NCBI GenBank assembly: GCA_947448415.1
Contig: CANFMT010000012.1
Location: 1 to 64,000, forward strand
Direction: 5' to 3'
Origin: Burkholderiaceae bacterium
Lineage (GTDB): Bacteria; Pseudomonadota; Gammaproteobacteria; Burkholderiales; Burkholderiaceae
DNA: 64,000 bases
Shown: one piece after another, positions 28,812 to 39,931 of the stretch
Layout: the number at the start of each line of letters is the position of its first letter
Numbering within the stretch: the first letter of the stretch is position 1
Notes under the pieces: generated by a model
What the model was told of the DNA's origin: nothing
What the model saw: the letters and a program-made list of their open reading frames with translations, nothing else
Databases searched by the model: none
Translations under genes and position numbers: made by a program

Positions 28812-29881
28812 ATGCCCACCCCTGCACAATTTGCACACACTTCTGCAACACGCTGAGTGGCGTGTGGTTTAGACAATGCATATGCACGCAGAGCCATTTC
28901 TTTTAAATCTGCGCGATTGAAGTTTTGAATCATTAAAGCTAAATCTTGTGGATTAAGTTGTTGCTGCGGCAAGAGAACTGCCGCATCAGCATCCGATAAA
29001 AACCGCGCATTAGCAGTTTGATGATCATCAATTGCATGAGGGAATGGAATAAGACAAGAAGCCACACCGCATGCAGCCAATTCAGAAACAGTCATTGCGC
29101 CTGAACGGCAAATTACCAAATCTGCTTGTGCATAAGCAATAGGCATATCGTCAATAAATGGACGAATATCGGCTACTACTCCTAAATCAACATAGCGTTT
29201 TTGTAAGTCTGCCAAATGCTTATCACCAGCCTGATGAATTACCTGTGGACGAGATTCCATGGGCATTAAAGCAAGCGCAGCAGGAATATTTTCATTTAGT
29301 GCTGCAGCGCCCAAACTTCCGCCAACTACCAATATAGATAAGGGTCCTTGGCGTTGGTCATAGCGCAGAGCAGGTGAAGCGAGATGATCAAACTCTTCGC
29401 GAATAGGATTGCCAACCCACTCCGCATTTTCTATAGTGCCGGGGAAACCTGTCAAAACTTTCATGGCAATCTTCGAGAGCGCAATGTTTGCGCTTCCCGC
29501 AACAGAATTAGCTTCATGCAACACCAGTGGGCGCTTCAAAAGCTTTGTCACAAGACCTCCTGGAAAGGTGATGTAACCACCCATACCTAAAACAACGCTA
29601 GGTTTTAAGCGACGCATAATTTTCCAGCTTTGGAAACTTGCACGCATTAAATTGATAGGCAACATTAACTTTGCTTTTAAGCCCTTGCCGCGTAGTCCGC
29701 CAAACTCAACTGCCTCAAATGGGAAGTCGCAAGACTTCACAAGACGGTATTCCATACCTGATTGATTACCTAACCAAGAAACATTCCAACCACATATCCG
29801 TAAATATTCAGCGACGGCTAGTCCTGGGAAAATATGCCCACCAGTACCACCAGCCATTACCAAAATTGAGGGTTTGGTCAC
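28808..29881 (-). CDS. murG: UDP-N-acetylglucosamine--N-acetylmuramyl-(pentapeptide) pyrophosphoryl-undecaprenol N-acetylglucosamine transferase
   Basis: GT28 glycosyltransferase that turns lipid I into lipid II at the inner face of the membrane. It has 357 residues. The N-terminal glycine loop [15 protein letters not shown], the second loop [13 protein letters not shown] and the C-terminal [34 protein letters not shown]-GlcNAc site are present. It starts at GTG within a GTGA overlap with ftsW. Confidence 0.97.
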   Translation of the reverse strand: MTKPSILVMAGGTGGHIFPGLAVAEYLRICGWNVSWLGNQSGMEYRLVKSCDFPFEAVEFGGLRGKGLKAKLMLPINLMRASFQSWKIMRRLKPSVVLGMGGYITFPGGLVTKLLKRPLVLHEANSVAGSANIALSKIAMKVLTGFPGTIENAEWVGNPIREEFDHLASPALRYDQRQGPLSILVVGGSLGAAALNENIPAALALMPMESRPQVIHQAGDKHLADLQKRYVDLGVVADIRPFIDDMPIAYAQADLVICRSGAMTVSELAACGVASCLIPFPHAIDDHQTANARFLSDADAAVLLPQQQLNPQDLALMIQNFNRADLKEMALRAYALSKPHATQRVAEVCANCAGVGI

Positions 29882-31149
29882 AACTTCCCTCCGCGCATAA
29901 GAATGCGATTTTCAAAATCAATGCGCAACAACATTGCAATGGCAACTGCATTCATCAAAATTCCAGATCCACCATAACTTACTAAAGGTAGAGTTAAGCC
30001 TTTGGTTGGTAACAGGCCAAGGTTTACTCCCATATTGATGAAGGCCTGCCAGCCTATCCAAATCGCTACACCCTTAGCTGCTAGACCGGCAAAACTACGA
30101 TCTAATTGCAATGCTGTACGGCCAATTAAAAATGCGCGGCGCACGATCCAGTAGAACAAGAAGATCATCACCACCACGCCAACAAAACCTAACTCTTCAC
30201 CAATCACTGCCATGATGAAATCGGTATGCGCTTCTGGTAAGTAATGCAATTTTTCTACACTGCCGCCCAAACCAGTACCAAACCACTCGCCCCGACCGAA
30301 GGCCATTAAGGAGTGAGTTAATTGATACCCTTTATTGGCTGCGTTATCAACCTGCCATGGATCCATAAAAGCCAGCATGCGTCCACGACGGAATGGTGAC
30401 AGCGCAATCATCGTTGCACCACTCATCAAACCAACCAGAATCAAACCACCAAACAATTTGGCGTTAATGCCGCCCAAAAACAGGATGCCAAAAGCAATCA
30501 GCGCAACGACTACGAATGCGCCCATATCAGGTTCAGCCATTAATAAGCCACCAACCAGAGCAACTGCAATACCCATTGGAAGCATACCCTTCACAAAGGA
30601 GTGCAGATACTCTTGGCGCTGAACGGTATAACTCGCCGCAAAAATGACCGCCGCAAACTTCATCAACTCAGATGGCTGAAAGTTCATCAAGCCTAGTGGT
30701 ATCCAGCGCTTAGCGCCATTTACACCCTTACCGACACCAGGAATGAGTACGGCTATCAACAATAAGACAGTGAATCCAAAAATTACCGGGGAATAACGAT
30801 CCCAAACCTTTGTAGGAATCTTAAAAGCCCAAATGCCGACGCCAATCGCGATCACCAAAGAAATCATGTGGCGGATCAAGAAAAAGTTGCTACTGTAGTT
30901 GGCGTACTTAGGACCATCAGCCAAAGTAATAGAGGCTGAATAGACCATTACCAAGCCAATTAACATCAAAGACAATACTGCCCATACGAGTAGTTGGTCG
31001 TAATCCATCATGCGAGAGCGAGTTTGCTCAACGCCCGATACCGCATCTCTTAAGCCGGTACGAAAATTGTCGATACCGCCTCTAGAAAAATCCCAAAAGC
31101 GATTCAGCCCCAAACGATTCTCTGGAAATAATTTATCTTTTAGATTCAT
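29878..31149 (-). CDS. ftsW: Septal peptidoglycan glycosyltransferase FtsW
   Basis: SEDS-family polymerase that works with FtsI at the septum. The 423-residue protein has about ten membrane helices. Signatures include NGAKRWIPLGLMNFQPSELMKFAAV, the PEAHTDFIMAVIGEELGF loop with the catalytic-site aspartate, and the LLPTKGLTLPLVSYGGSG C-terminal motif. The N-terminal cytoplasmic part of about 50 residues is longer than usual. It overlaps murD as ATGA. Confidence 0.96.
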   Translation of the reverse strand: MNLKDKLFPENRLGLNRFWDFSRGGIDNFRTGLRDAVSGVEQTRSRMMDYDQLLVWAVLSLMLIGLVMVYSASITLADGPKYANYSSNFFLIRHMISLVIAIGVGIWAFKIPTKVWDRYSPVIFGFTVLLLIAVLIPGVGKGVNGAKRWIPLGLMNFQPSELMKFAAVIFAASYTVQRQEYLHSFVKGMLPMGIAVALVGGLLMAEPDMGAFVVVALIAFGILFLGGINAKLFGGLILVGLMSGATMIALSPFRRGRMLAFMDPWQVDNAANKGYQLTHSLMAFGRGEWFGTGLGGSVEKLHYLPEAHTDFIMAVIGEELGFVGVVVMIFLFYWIVRRAFLIGRTALQLDRSFAGLAAKGVAIWIGWQAFINMGVNLGLLPTKGLTLPLVSYGGSGILMNAVAIAMLLRIDFENRILMRGGKL

Positions 31150-32768
31150 GCCTGCACTCCTTCAAAGCGCATTCCCAATTCTTCAACCCCTGTAGCAAAT
31201 ACCTGAGCACGCTCAACATAGTCTTTAAACTGATCCAAGCTTGCGCAAGCGGGAGATAACAACACTAAATCTCCAGAGATAGCCTTTACAGCAGCGGCCT
31301 GAACAGCCGCCACTAAATTGCCACTCAACATGCAGGGAATATTTTCACCAAGAGCTTCACCAATAGTGCTGCCATCTTTACCAATTAAGAAGACGCCCTT
31401 CACGAATCGCAACGCTGGCTCACGCAATGGGCTGAAATCTTGACCCTTACCATCACCGCCAGCAATCAACCAAATTCTTTTTCCAGATTCATTGCTACCT
31501 AAACCATTTAGAGCGGCAACAGTAGCGCCTACATTAGTACCCTTACTATCATCGACATACTCAACATCGTTAATAATCGCAATGCTTTGCACTCGATGAG
31601 GCTCGCCATGGTAATCACGCAAGCCATGCAATAGAACATTCATTGGTAAATTAGCAGCGCGTGCTAATGCTAGAGCTGCTAATGCATTTAATGCATTATG
31701 GCGACCGCGAATACGTAAAGCATCAGCAGGAATTAAGCGCTTTAAACGCAAAGGCTCAGCTTCGACTGCTACTGCAGATTTGCGACGGCGCTTTGGCGCA
31801 GGATCAACATCCTCGTCTATTTCAGCCCAAACCAACCAATCAATACCGCCAGCTCGCAAGTCATGCTCAATACCAAATGCGCCTTGTTCATCTGGTCGAT
31901 TAGAGCCAAAGGTAATGATGGATTTTTGAGCCCTATCAGACTCAGAAATTAAGCCCATCACCAAAGAATCATCTCGATTCAAGATACAGACTGTGTCATC
32001 GCCAAATATCTTTGCCTTGGCTTGTGCATAAGACTGCATATCGCCATGCCAGTCCAAATGATCTTGAGTGATATTTAAAACTGTTGCCGCCGTTGCATTC
32101 AAAGTATGGGTATGTACCAGCTGAAAACTAGATAGCTCTAATACCCAAACGTCTGGCATATCTTCTAACTGATCCGCTCCATCTAAACAGCTCATCAATT
32201 TCTCTAGCGCAGCTGGGCTAATGTTGCCTGCTACTGCAACTTTCTTTCCAGCACGCTCACATAATTGACCAGTTAATGCAGTGGTAGTTGTTTTACCGTT
32301 AGTACCGGTCACAGCTAGCACTGCAGTTGTATAAATTGATCCTTGAATTTTTGCCATACGGCTTAAGGCTGTAAGAGCGCGAGCAAAAAATTCAATCTCA
32401 CTCCATACATCGATTTCAGCCTGCTCAACCTTAGCCAAAAAAGACTGCGTTGGTTCTTGTAGGGGAGATAAACCCGGGCTGATTCCAACAACATCAATAT
32501 TTTTTAATAGGTCTTCACCAAGAGGACCAAAATAAGCATCTTTTAGACCAGCAATACGAAGCTCCTCTAGCCACGCATTTTGGCGAACTGTAAAGGTAGA
32601 TTGCTCACGTGTATCCGCTAAATGTACTTCAGCGCCATTGCGCAAGCACCACTTAGCCATAGCAACACCAGACTCACCTAGGCCCAAAATAAGGAATCGG
32701 TTTGGAGCCTGATAGCCTTCATTAGCCATGAGGCTGTCGTTAGCAAAGGTATTTTGTAAGATCAACAT
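31146..32768 (-). CDS. murD: UDP-N-acetylmuramoylalanine--D-glutamate ligase
   Basis: Cytoplasmic Mur ligase adding D-glutamate. With 540 residues (527 if the ATG at 32729 is used) it is about 100 longer than E. coli MurD (438). The P-loop is GTNGKTTT near 154-161, and LNITQDHLDWHG and the RGRHNALNALAA motif follow. The extra length includes an insert around 312-345 with an acidic stretch, then KRRRK. MLILQ at 32768 has GGTGAG some distance upstream; MANEGYQAP at 32729 is closer to the conserved domain. It lies 13 bases after mraY. Confidence 0.95.
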   Translation of the reverse strand: MLILQNTFANDSLMANEGYQAPNRFLILGLGESGVAMAKWCLRNGAEVHLADTREQSTFTVRQNAWLEELRIAGLKDAYFGPLGEDLLKNIDVVGISPGLSPLQEPTQSFLAKVEQAEIDVWSEIEFFARALTALSRMAKIQGSIYTTAVLAVTGTNGKTTTTALTGQLCERAGKKVAVAGNISPAALEKLMSCLDGADQLEDMPDVWVLELSSFQLVHTHTLNATAATVLNITQDHLDWHGDMQSYAQAKAKIFGDDTVCILNRDDSLVMGLISESDRAQKSIITFGSNRPDEQGAFGIEHDLRAGGIDWLVWAEIDEDVDPAPKRRRKSAVAVEAEPLRLKRLIPADALRIRGRHNALNALAALALARAANLPMNVLLHGLRDYHGEPHRVQSIAIINDVEYVDDSKGTNVGATVAALNGLGSNESGKRIWLIAGGDGKGQDFSPLREPALRFVKGVFLIGKDGSTIGEALGENIPCMLSGNLVAAVQAAAVKAISGDLVLLSPACASLDQFKDYVERAQVFATGVEELGMRFEGVQA

Positions 32769-32781
32769 ATTTATTTTTGGC

Positions 32782-33951
32782 TCACCGTAATTTCAAGCTA
32801 GATAAACCAATTAGGACCAATAGGATGGTGATAATCCAGAAACGGACAACCACTTGCGTTTCCTTCCAGCCGCCCAATTCAAAGTGATGATGCAAAGGTG
32901 CCATACGGAAAATACGTCGCCCTTCACCAAAATGTTTTTTTGTTACCTTGAACCAAAATACTTGCAGCATTACTGATAGGGTTTCTGCAACAAAAATGCC
33001 GCCCATAACAAACAGTACGATTTCCTGTCTAACAATGACGGCAATTGTTCCCAGTGCACCACCTAATGCCAGCGCACCAACATCTCCCATGAATACTTGT
33101 GCTGGATGTGTGTTGTACCAAAGGAATGCCAAGCCCGCTCCACCCATCGCACCGCAGAAAATCATCAACTCACCTGCGCCAGGAATGTAGGGGAACAATA
33201 AATACTTAGCGTAAATCGCATTACCCATGACATATGCAAAAGCACCTAAAGCGGCACCCACCAAGATCACCGGCATGATGACCAAGCCATCTAAACCATC
33301 GGTCAGATTTACCGCATTACTACTTCCCACGATGACTAAGTAACTCAAAATAATGAACCCCATCACTCCTAATGGGTAACTCACTTCTTTCATGAAGGGT
33401 AAGAGAAGGTTGGTTTTAGCTGGTAGATCTAATGCGAAACCGCTTTTTAACCATTCATAGAAAAGTTGCAACACCTTCAGGTTGTTCACTTCAGAAACAG
33501 AAAAGGCTAAATAAATCGCTGCGAATAAACCAATCAAGGTCTGCCAAAAGAATTTTTCTCTAGAAGCCATGCCTTTGGGGTCTTTATATACAACCTTACG
33601 ATAGTCATCCACCCATCCAACTAGACCAAATCCAAAAGTAACAATCATCACAATCCAAATAAATCGATTGCTTAAGTCAGCCCATAACATGCAGGAGATA
33701 AAGATACCAATCAAAATCAAAACGCCACCCATAGTTGGCGTACCTGATTTCACTAAATGAGTTTGCGGTCCATCAGTACGTACTGCTTGGCCCATCTTTA
33801 AAGCTGCAAGCTTACGAATAACCCATGGGCCCGCAGCTAAACCAATTAACAACGCAGTCACCGTTGCCATCACCGCTCTAAAGGTGATGTAATTAAATAC
33901 TCGGAAAAATCCGAAATCGTCTTGTAGCCATTGCGCCAAAATCAAGAGCAT
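32782..33951 (-). CDS. mraY: Phospho-N-acetylmuramoyl-pentapeptide-transferase
   Basis: Integral membrane enzyme of 389 residues that forms lipid I from undecaprenyl phosphate. The conserved segments are [19 protein letters not shown] with the catalytic aspartates, NLTDGLDGL, and the [12 protein letters not shown] loop. [11 protein letters not shown] near the C-terminus is the triple-histidine cytoplasmic loop. Around ten membrane helices are expected. It overlaps murF by 10 bases. Confidence 0.97.
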   Translation of the reverse strand: MLLILAQWLQDDFGFFRVFNYITFRAVMATVTALLIGLAAGPWVIRKLAALKMGQAVRTDGPQTHLVKSGTPTMGGVLILIGIFISCMLWADLSNRFIWIVMIVTFGFGLVGWVDDYRKVVYKDPKGMASREKFFWQTLIGLFAAIYLAFSVSEVNNLKVLQLFYEWLKSGFALDLPAKTNLLLPFMKEVSYPLGVMGFIILSYLVIVGSSNAVNLTDGLDGLVIMPVILVGAALGAFAYVMGNAIYAKYLLFPYIPGAGELMIFCGAMGGAGLAFLWYNTHPAQVFMGDVGALALGGALGTIAVIVRQEIVLFVMGGIFVAETLSVMLQVFWFKVTKKHFGEGRRIFRMAPLHHHFELGGWKETQVVVRFWIITILLVLIGLSSLKLR

Positions 33952-35390
33952 GTTTTAGCCTCCTCTAATAAGGCTTGCACTACACGCTCCATACGCATAA
34001 ACCGTGAACCTTTTACCAAAATATTCAAATGCTGATTGCTGCCACTAGACTGCGCATGAAAGGCGTCTCTTACTTGAGCAATAAGGCTATCCATATCTGC
34101 GAAATGCTTTGCATTTAATGTAGCGCCACTACTTTTATTGGCATCATCAAACCCAAGAATCGCAAACTGGCATTGCTCGCCAAGAGCAAATAATCTCGAG
34201 ATACCTTGTTCAGCAGCATAAGCACCGACTTCACGATGAAACTCAGGGCCTTGATTCCCAACCTCGCCCATATCCCCCAGCACAAGCCAAGAAGGATTGC
34301 CAGATTGCTTGAGCGCATCAATAGCTGCCCGCACTGAATCTGGATTAGCGTTATAGCTATCGTCAATGAGGGTGTGATTAGGATCAATCTTTTTAGCCTG
34401 CATTCGTCCGTTCACCGGCGAGAATGACTCAAGCCCTTGTTTAATCTTGTCAAGACTTACACCAGCTGCCAAAGCAGCAGCGCTAGCCGCTAATGCATTG
34501 CGAACATTGTGACTTCCCAATGTGTTTAACTGAATCTCAACGGATCCCTGCTCAGTTTCTATCTGCACACGCCCATTACTTAAAAGTTGACCAGTAACCG
34601 ACGCCTTAAGGTGTGCCTGGCTAGATGACAAAACAAAATCAATGATCCTTCGCCCAGCAGCTGCTTCACGCCAAACCTGTGCAAACTCAGAGTCGGCAGG
34701 GAAAACTGCAACACCATCTTCTGGAAGAGCGCGAATAGCATCTGAATGCTCTTGCGCTACCGCTGCAACAGTAGCCATAAACTCTTGGTGTTCGCGCTGA
34801 GCATTATTAATCAAGGCAATATTAGCTTGTGCAATGGCAGCTAGCTGAGCAGTCTCACCAGGATGATTCATGCCAAGCTCAACTACAGCCAAGCGGTCAT
34901 TAGGACGCATCTTTAATAAGGTAAGCGGCAAACCAATATCGTTATTCAGATTTCCTTTGGTAACCAAAGTATTGGTATCACCAACAGCAGCCTTAAAAAC
35001 GGAAGCGATCATTTCCTTAACGGTAGTCTTTCCATTGCTACCGGTCACCAAAGCCATAGGAATAGGATGCTGCAAGCGCCATGCTTTAGCGAGCTCTCCC
35101 AAGGCAACGCGCGTATCAGGAACGCAAATTCCCGGCAGGTTAGCTGGGCACTTCTCTTGATGACTAATAAGGACTGCTGTAGCTCCAGCTTGTGCAACAT
35201 CAGATAAAAAATCATGTGCATCAAAGCGATCACCAGCCAACGCAATAAATAATTCACCAGAGTCGATTTGTCGACTATCAGTTCCCACCATATTGACTGC
35301 TAAATTGTTTGCAGAGTCCAAAGAAACATTAATTAACTTGCTTCCAGGCAGCATGGCATGCACTTTTCCAAGCGTTGTCATAGTCGACAT
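33942..35390 (-). CDS. murF: UDP-N-acetylmuramoyl-tripeptide--D-alanyl-D-alanine ligase
   Basis: Adds D-Ala-D-Ala to UDP-MurNAc-tripeptide. 482 residues from the ATG at 35390, which forms TGATG with the murE stop; a TTG three bases earlier is less likely. The P-loop [14 protein letters not shown] and the [11 protein letters not shown] and [11 protein letters not shown] motifs identify MurF. The N-terminal domain has the [26 protein letters not shown] segment for uridine binding. Confidence 0.96.
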   Translation of the reverse strand: MSTMTTLGKVHAMLPGSKLINVSLDSANNLAVNMVGTDSRQIDSGELFIALAGDRFDAHDFLSDVAQAGATAVLISHQEKCPANLPGICVPDTRVALGELAKAWRLQHPIPMALVTGSNGKTTVKEMIASVFKAAVGDTNTLVTKGNLNNDIGLPLTLLKMRPNDRLAVVELGMNHPGETAQLAAIAQANIALINNAQREHQEFMATVAAVAQEHSDAIRALPEDGVAVFPADSEFAQVWREAAAGRRIIDFVLSSSQAHLKASVTGQLLSNGRVQIETEQGSVEIQLNTLGSHNVRNALAASAAALAAGVSLDKIKQGLESFSPVNGRMQAKKIDPNHTLIDDSYNANPDSVRAAIDALKQSGNPSWLVLGDMGEVGNQGPEFHREVGAYAAEQGISRLFALGEQCQFAILGFDDANKSSGATLNAKHFADMDSLIAQVRDAFHAQSSGSNQHLNILVKGSRFMRMERVVQALLEEAKTCS

Positions 35391-36940
35391 CAAATCCCAC
35401 CCCCTGCAGCCAAGCGGATATGCTCTTGATCTGAAAAATCAAATTTCTTGCCATTAATCTCTTGTGTAGTCTCATGGCCTTTACCGGCAACCAAGACAAT
35501 GTCGCAAGAATCGGCATGACGAATTGCAGACATAATAGCTGCCGCACGATCTGCAATGACTTGGACATTCTGAGCATTGCTATCAATACCTCCGCGGATC
35601 ATTTGCATGATTATTTGAGGATCTTCGGAACGTGGATTGTCGCTTGTAATAAGCACTTGATCTGCATATCTTGAAGCTACATTACCCATTTGTGGGCGCT
35701 TGCCTGCATCTCGATTTCCGCCACATCCAAATACGCACCAAATTTTTCCATTACGCCGATCTGCAATAGGGCGTAGCGCTTGCAATGCTTTTTCAAGGGC
35801 ATCTGGAGTGTGGGCGTAATCAACAACCGCTAATACACCCTCAGATTTTTGATTTTTTGATAGGGGAATTAATTCCATGCGGCCCACTACTGGACTTAAC
35901 TGACTCACTCTCTTGCCAGCCTCTTCACATGAAAGGCCCTGAGTAATGAGTACTGTCCATACTGCAAGTGCATTACTGAGATTAAATTCACCTAACAGAG
36001 GAATATGCAAGGGGCCAACTACTTCACCCTCGCAGCTAAAATATGCATCGTAACCAGCACCGCCAATAGCGCTATCTTTTACATATATACGCTTTAAACG
36101 ATTACCGAATTTCTCAAAACTATTAAACGCACTTTGATTTAACGCATATGCCCAAACTGTTAACTCACCTTTAGTCAAAAGATTCATTACTAGTTCACGG
36201 CCAAATGCATCATCCAAATTAATCACTGCATGCTCAAGACCAACCTGTTGAAACAACTTGGCTTTTGCCTGCGCATATTCAGCCATACTGCCGTGGTAAT
36301 CCAAATGATCTTGCGTCAAATTGGTAAATACAGCGCAATTAAATTCAGTGCCAGCGATTCTCTCTTGCTGTAAGGCATGCGAGGAAACTTCCATGGCTAC
36401 CTGAGCAGCACCTGCATCAAGCAACTCTTTGAGTTGGGTTTGCAATTTAGGTGCATCAGGTGTGGTGTATCCAGTCTGCACTACTGACTCAGGAAATCCC
36501 GTTCCCAGAGTACCTAGCACCGCAGTACGGTGAGCTGCCGTATTTAGTGACTGTGCGAGCCAGTGGGTAATACTCGTCTTACCATTAGTGCCAGTGACAC
36601 CAATCATTTTTAGCTTTTTACTTGGGTATCCATACCATTGAGCACAAAGCTCACCCACTTTAATCGCAAGACTGTCCACAGCAAAACAAAGCGGATGATT
36701 ACCAAAGGCATTGTCAAACCCCACAGGATCAAAAACTACCGCAGCCGCTCCCTGATGTAATGCTGCCTCAATATAGTCCCGACCATCACGCTTTCCATTG
36801 CCATGACCAACTGGATAGGCAAAAAAGATATCACCAGCATGAATCTGGCGACTATCCGCACTTAACTTAGCAGCAGAATTTGTCATGCTACGTAAGTGCT
36901 CAATCAAATGATTGGTGTCTATATTCAACGCCGCCCTCAT
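35390..36940 (-). CDS. murE: UDP-N-acetylmuramoyl-tripeptide synthetase (meso-diaminopimelate-adding)
   Basis: Adds the third stem residue. The 516-residue protein has the SADSRQIHAGDIFFAYPVG uridine-binding segment, the P-loop VTGTNGKTSITHW, and LTQDHLDYHGSM. The DNPRSEDP motif marks enzymes that use meso-diaminopimelate rather than lysine, as expected for a Gram-negative. Its ATG overlaps the ftsI stop as ATGA. Confidence 0.96.
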   Translation of the reverse strand: MRAALNIDTNHLIEHLRSMTNSAAKLSADSRQIHAGDIFFAYPVGHGNGKRDGRDYIEAALHQGAAAVVFDPVGFDNAFGNHPLCFAVDSLAIKVGELCAQWYGYPSKKLKMIGVTGTNGKTSITHWLAQSLNTAAHRTAVLGTLGTGFPESVVQTGYTTPDAPKLQTQLKELLDAGAAQVAMEVSSHALQQERIAGTEFNCAVFTNLTQDHLDYHGSMAEYAQAKAKLFQQVGLEHAVINLDDAFGRELVMNLLTKGELTVWAYALNQSAFNSFEKFGNRLKRIYVKDSAIGGAGYDAYFSCEGEVVGPLHIPLLGEFNLSNALAVWTVLITQGLSCEEAGKRVSQLSPVVGRMELIPLSKNQKSEGVLAVVDYAHTPDALEKALQALRPIADRRNGKIWCVFGCGGNRDAGKRPQMGNVASRYADQVLITSDNPRSEDPQIIMQMIRGGIDSNAQNVQVIADRAAAIMSAIRHADSCDIVLVAGKGHETTQEINGKKFDFSDQEHIRLAAGGGI

Positions 36941-38709
36941 CTCTTTAAGACCACATGCTGAGGCTGTACATTTGCCGTACGAATCTCTTCGGGGGCTTTA
37001 TCTTGCAGAACCATTTGCTTTGCTTTGCTGTCTGGCAAAACATTTAAAGTATTTAAGGTTTCACTCACAATGGTTGAAAACACTGGTGCTGCTACATCAC
37101 CGCCATAGTGGCTACCGCCAGTCGGCTCATCAATCATGACAGCCACAACAATACGAGGGGCGCTAATTGGCGCCAAACCAGCAAAGTAAGCGCGGTATTT
37201 ATTACCGTACCCTTTGCCAACCAATTTATGCGCTGTGCCTGTCTTACCACCTACACGAAAGCCTTCAGCTTGAGCCTTAATTGCAGTACCGCCCGGCTCA
37301 GTAACTGTTTCAAGCATCGCCCGCATCTCAATAGCAGTCTTAGGAGACAAAACCTTTGTGCCAGGTTTGAACTCAGGACTGCGCTCAATAGTGAGCGGCA
37401 CCAATTCTCCATCACGAGCAAATACCGTATAAGCTCGTGCTACCTGAAATAAAGATGCAGAAATACCATAACCGAATGCAATACGCGCCTGGTCAGTAGG
37501 CATCCACTTTTTGAATGGATGAACCGTTCCAGCTACAGCACCCGGGAATCCAATTTTAGGAGCCTGCCCTAAACCGACTGCAGTATAAAAATCCCACATT
37601 TCTTCTGCAGAAAGATTATTCATCGCAATTTTTGCAGTACCAATATTGCTAGACTTCTGAATAACCTGCGCAACCGTTAAGTTTCCATAGGGATGCGTAT
37701 CGGTAATTGGTTTAGGCCCAACTAGATACTTGGCACCAATCACCATATTAGTATCCGGTTTGACAGCCCCTTTTTCCAATGCAATGGAAATGGTCAGGGG
37801 CTTCATCGTTGAACCAGGCTCAAAGGTATCGGTCAGTACGCGATTGCGCAGTTGTTCGCCAGTTAAAAATTTACGATCATTGGGGTTATAGCTTGGATAG
37901 TTGGCAAGAGCCAAAATCTCACCAGTCTGCGTGTCTAAAACAACTGCACCACCTGCTTTGGCATGATGCTTTTCTACAGCATCCTTGACAGCGTTATAAG
38001 CTAAAAATTGAATCTTGCTATCAATCGAGAGATTTAAGTCCTTACCATTTTGTGGCAACTGCAAAATTGCCATTTCTTCAACAACTCTACCCAAACGATC
38101 AACCACAACCCGTCTTTGACCTGCGCGACCTGCCAGCTCTTTTTCTCTTGAGAGTTCCATACCCTCTTGGCCACGATCTTCGACATTAGTAAATCCGACC
38201 ACATGTGCCATTGCCTCGCCTTCTGGATAGAAGCGACGATATTCATTATTTAATCCAATGCCTGGGATTTCTAATTGCTTAATTTGCTGAGCAACTGCAG
38301 GCTCGACCTGGCGTTTTAAGAAAATCTGCTTGCGCTCTTCTCTTAATTTTTTTCGAAGCTCAGCCTCACTAATTTGCAGCAGGCTAGCAAGCTTTTGTAC
38401 TTTGTCAGCAGCTAAATCATCTGGGACCGTATCGTTGTAGGCGATAACAGATTTAGCCTCTAAGCTAGTAGCGATCACTTGACCATTGCGATCCAAAATT
38501 TTTCCGCGACTAGCAGGTAGCTCCAACTCACGCTGAGTCCCCCGTATCCCTTTAGCTTCATAGAATGCATTTCCCGGACCCTGAATCCAGAAAGCTCGAA
38601 GCAATAGCATCATGAAAACAAAGAACAAGAGGAAAAGCATGAGACGCGACCGCCACATCGGCAGACGCAATACTAAATTTGGCGTAGTAGAAAAACCAAC
38701 CGGCCTCAT
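36937..38709 (-). CDS. ftsI: Septal penicillin-binding protein 3 (peptidoglycan D,D-transpeptidase FtsI)
   Basis: Monofunctional class B PBP that cross-links septal peptidoglycan with FtsW. 590 residues: a short cytoplasmic tail, one membrane helix at about 22-40, and a non-catalytic pedestal beginning near SRGKILDRNG. The transpeptidase domain has S300-T-M-K303, S353-S-N355 and K489-T-G491. It overlaps both ftsL and murE by 4 bases. Confidence 0.97.
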   Translation of the reverse strand: MRPVGFSTTPNLVLRLPMWRSRLMLFLLFFVFMMLLLRAFWIQGPGNAFYEAKGIRGTQRELELPASRGKILDRNGQVIATSLEAKSVIAYNDTVPDDLAADKVQKLASLLQISEAELRKKLREERKQIFLKRQVEPAVAQQIKQLEIPGIGLNNEYRRFYPEGEAMAHVVGFTNVEDRGQEGMELSREKELAGRAGQRRVVVDRLGRVVEEMAILQLPQNGKDLNLSIDSKIQFLAYNAVKDAVEKHHAKAGGAVVLDTQTGEILALANYPSYNPNDRKFLTGEQLRNRVLTDTFEPGSTMKPLTISIALEKGAVKPDTNMVIGAKYLVGPKPITDTHPYGNLTVAQVIQKSSNIGTAKIAMNNLSAEEMWDFYTAVGLGQAPKIGFPGAVAGTVHPFKKWMPTDQARIAFGYGISASLFQVARAYTVFARDGELVPLTIERSPEFKPGTKVLSPKTAIEMRAMLETVTEPGGTAIKAQAEGFRVGGKTGTAHKLVGKGYGNKYRAYFAGLAPISAPRIVVAVMIDEPTGGSHYGGDVAAPVFSTIVSETLNTLNVLPDSKAKQMVLQDKAPEEIRTANVQPQHVVLKR

Positions 38710-38972
38710 TTAGCCTCCCTTAAATACAAAGTACGCTCAGGGGAAATGGGGGACATACGCAATTGATTGCGAGCTACATCACGAATACGGGCAGACTTCG
38801 AAAGATTGCGCTGCTCATATTCAAGTCGCAACCATTCTTGGTTTAACTTACGCTCTTCAATTTGCGCTCGCTCCTGGAGGATGAATAATTTACGAGCACG
38901 CTGCTGTGCTGCTACTAAGGAAAGCGCACAAATTAATAACAAAGCGAGCAAAGTTAAGGTAGCGCGATTCAT
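38706..38972 (-). CDS. ftsL: Cell division protein FtsL
   Basis: Short bitopic protein of 88 residues. The N-terminal membrane helix is at about 5-22 ([17 protein letters not shown]), followed by a periplasmic coiled coil rich in Arg, Glu and Leu (about 25-65). It forms a complex with FtsB and FtsQ and activates FtsWI. Identification rests on topology and position between rsmH and ftsI, with 4-base overlaps on both sides. Confidence 0.9.
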   Translation of the reverse strand: MNRATLTLLALLLICALSLVAAQQRARKLFILQERAQIEERKLNQEWLRLEYEQRNLSKSARIRDVARNQLRMSPISPERTLYLREAK

Positions 38973-39919
38973 CCGAGCACCTCAAAGCGTTTTTCAGCAA
39001 CCCGCATAATGGCTGAACGTGCACGAGGATTCTCACGAATTTCTGCATCACTTGGCTTAACCCGAGAAATAATTTCTAAAGCACTTTTTGGCAAATCTTT
39101 TTCACGCACTGGTAAGCCACGCGGAATTTCTACTTTGGCATTAGCTTGTAAGAATTGCTTAACAATGCGATCTTCCAGCGAATGAAAGCTAATGACTGCC
39201 AGTCTTGCGCCGGGCTTTAATAAATTCAAAGCTGCCTTAAGTCCTAGCTCCAAATCATCCAACTCGCGATTAATGAAAATGCGTAAGGCTTGAAATGTTC
39301 TGGTAGCAGGATCTTGACCAACTTCGCGTGTACGCACTACGCTAGCGACTAAGCTTGCTAATTCGGAGGTTGTTTTTGGTGACAAACCTTCCTCTCGCTT
39401 CGCCACAATGGCTTTTGCGATCTGGAATGCAAAGCGCTCTTCTCCATAAGTCTTAATCACGTGCGTGATTTCCTCCTGCGGTGCTTGTTCTAGCCACTGT
39501 GCCGCAGTCAAGCCTTGATCTGTATTCATCCGCATATCGAGCGGACCTTCGCGTCGAAATGAAAAACCGCGATGCGCCTCGTCCACCTGTGGAGAACTGA
39601 TTCCCAAATCCAACAAAATTCCATCGGCCGATTGAGCCTGCGCGTATTGATCCATGTGCGCAAAGCTGTCGTGCACAATCGTCAGACGTGGATCGTTGAT
39701 TTGCTTTGCTACTGCTATTGCATCCAAATCCTTGTCGAACGAAATCATGCGCGCAGTACTGTTCAACTCTTTTAGCAATGCTTGAGTATGACCACCGCGC
39801 CCAAACGTTCCATCGATTACCAATATGTTGTTTGTAGAGCTTTGATTTTGAATGAGCGGGCCACTGACTAGCGCCGTCACCGCCTCGGCCAGCAACACTG
39901 GGCGATGAGTTGTGTTCAT
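38969..39919 (-). CDS. rsmH: 16S rRNA (cytosine(1402)-N(4))-methyltransferase
   Basis: SAM-dependent methyltransferase (formerly MraW) that modifies the ribosomal P-site base C1402. The 316-residue protein has the [17 protein letters not shown] loop, [32 protein letters not shown] and the C-terminal [14 protein letters not shown] motif. The N-terminus [10 protein letters not shown] is diagnostic. It starts 12 bases after mraZ. Confidence 0.97.
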   Translation of the reverse strand: MNTTHRPVLLAEAVTALVSGPLIQNQSSTNNILVIDGTFGRGGHTQALLKELNSTARMISFDKDLDAIAVAKQINDPRLTIVHDSFAHMDQYAQAQSADGILLDLGISSPQVDEAHRGFSFRREGPLDMRMNTDQGLTAAQWLEQAPQEEITHVIKTYGEERFAFQIAKAIVAKREEGLSPKTTSELASLVASVVRTREVGQDPATRTFQALRIFINRELDDLELGLKAALNLLKPGARLAVISFHSLEDRIVKQFLQANAKVEIPRGLPVREKDLPKSALEIISRVKPSDAEIRENPRARSAIMRVAEKRFEVLG

Positions 39920-39931
39920 AGCACCCTGTCA

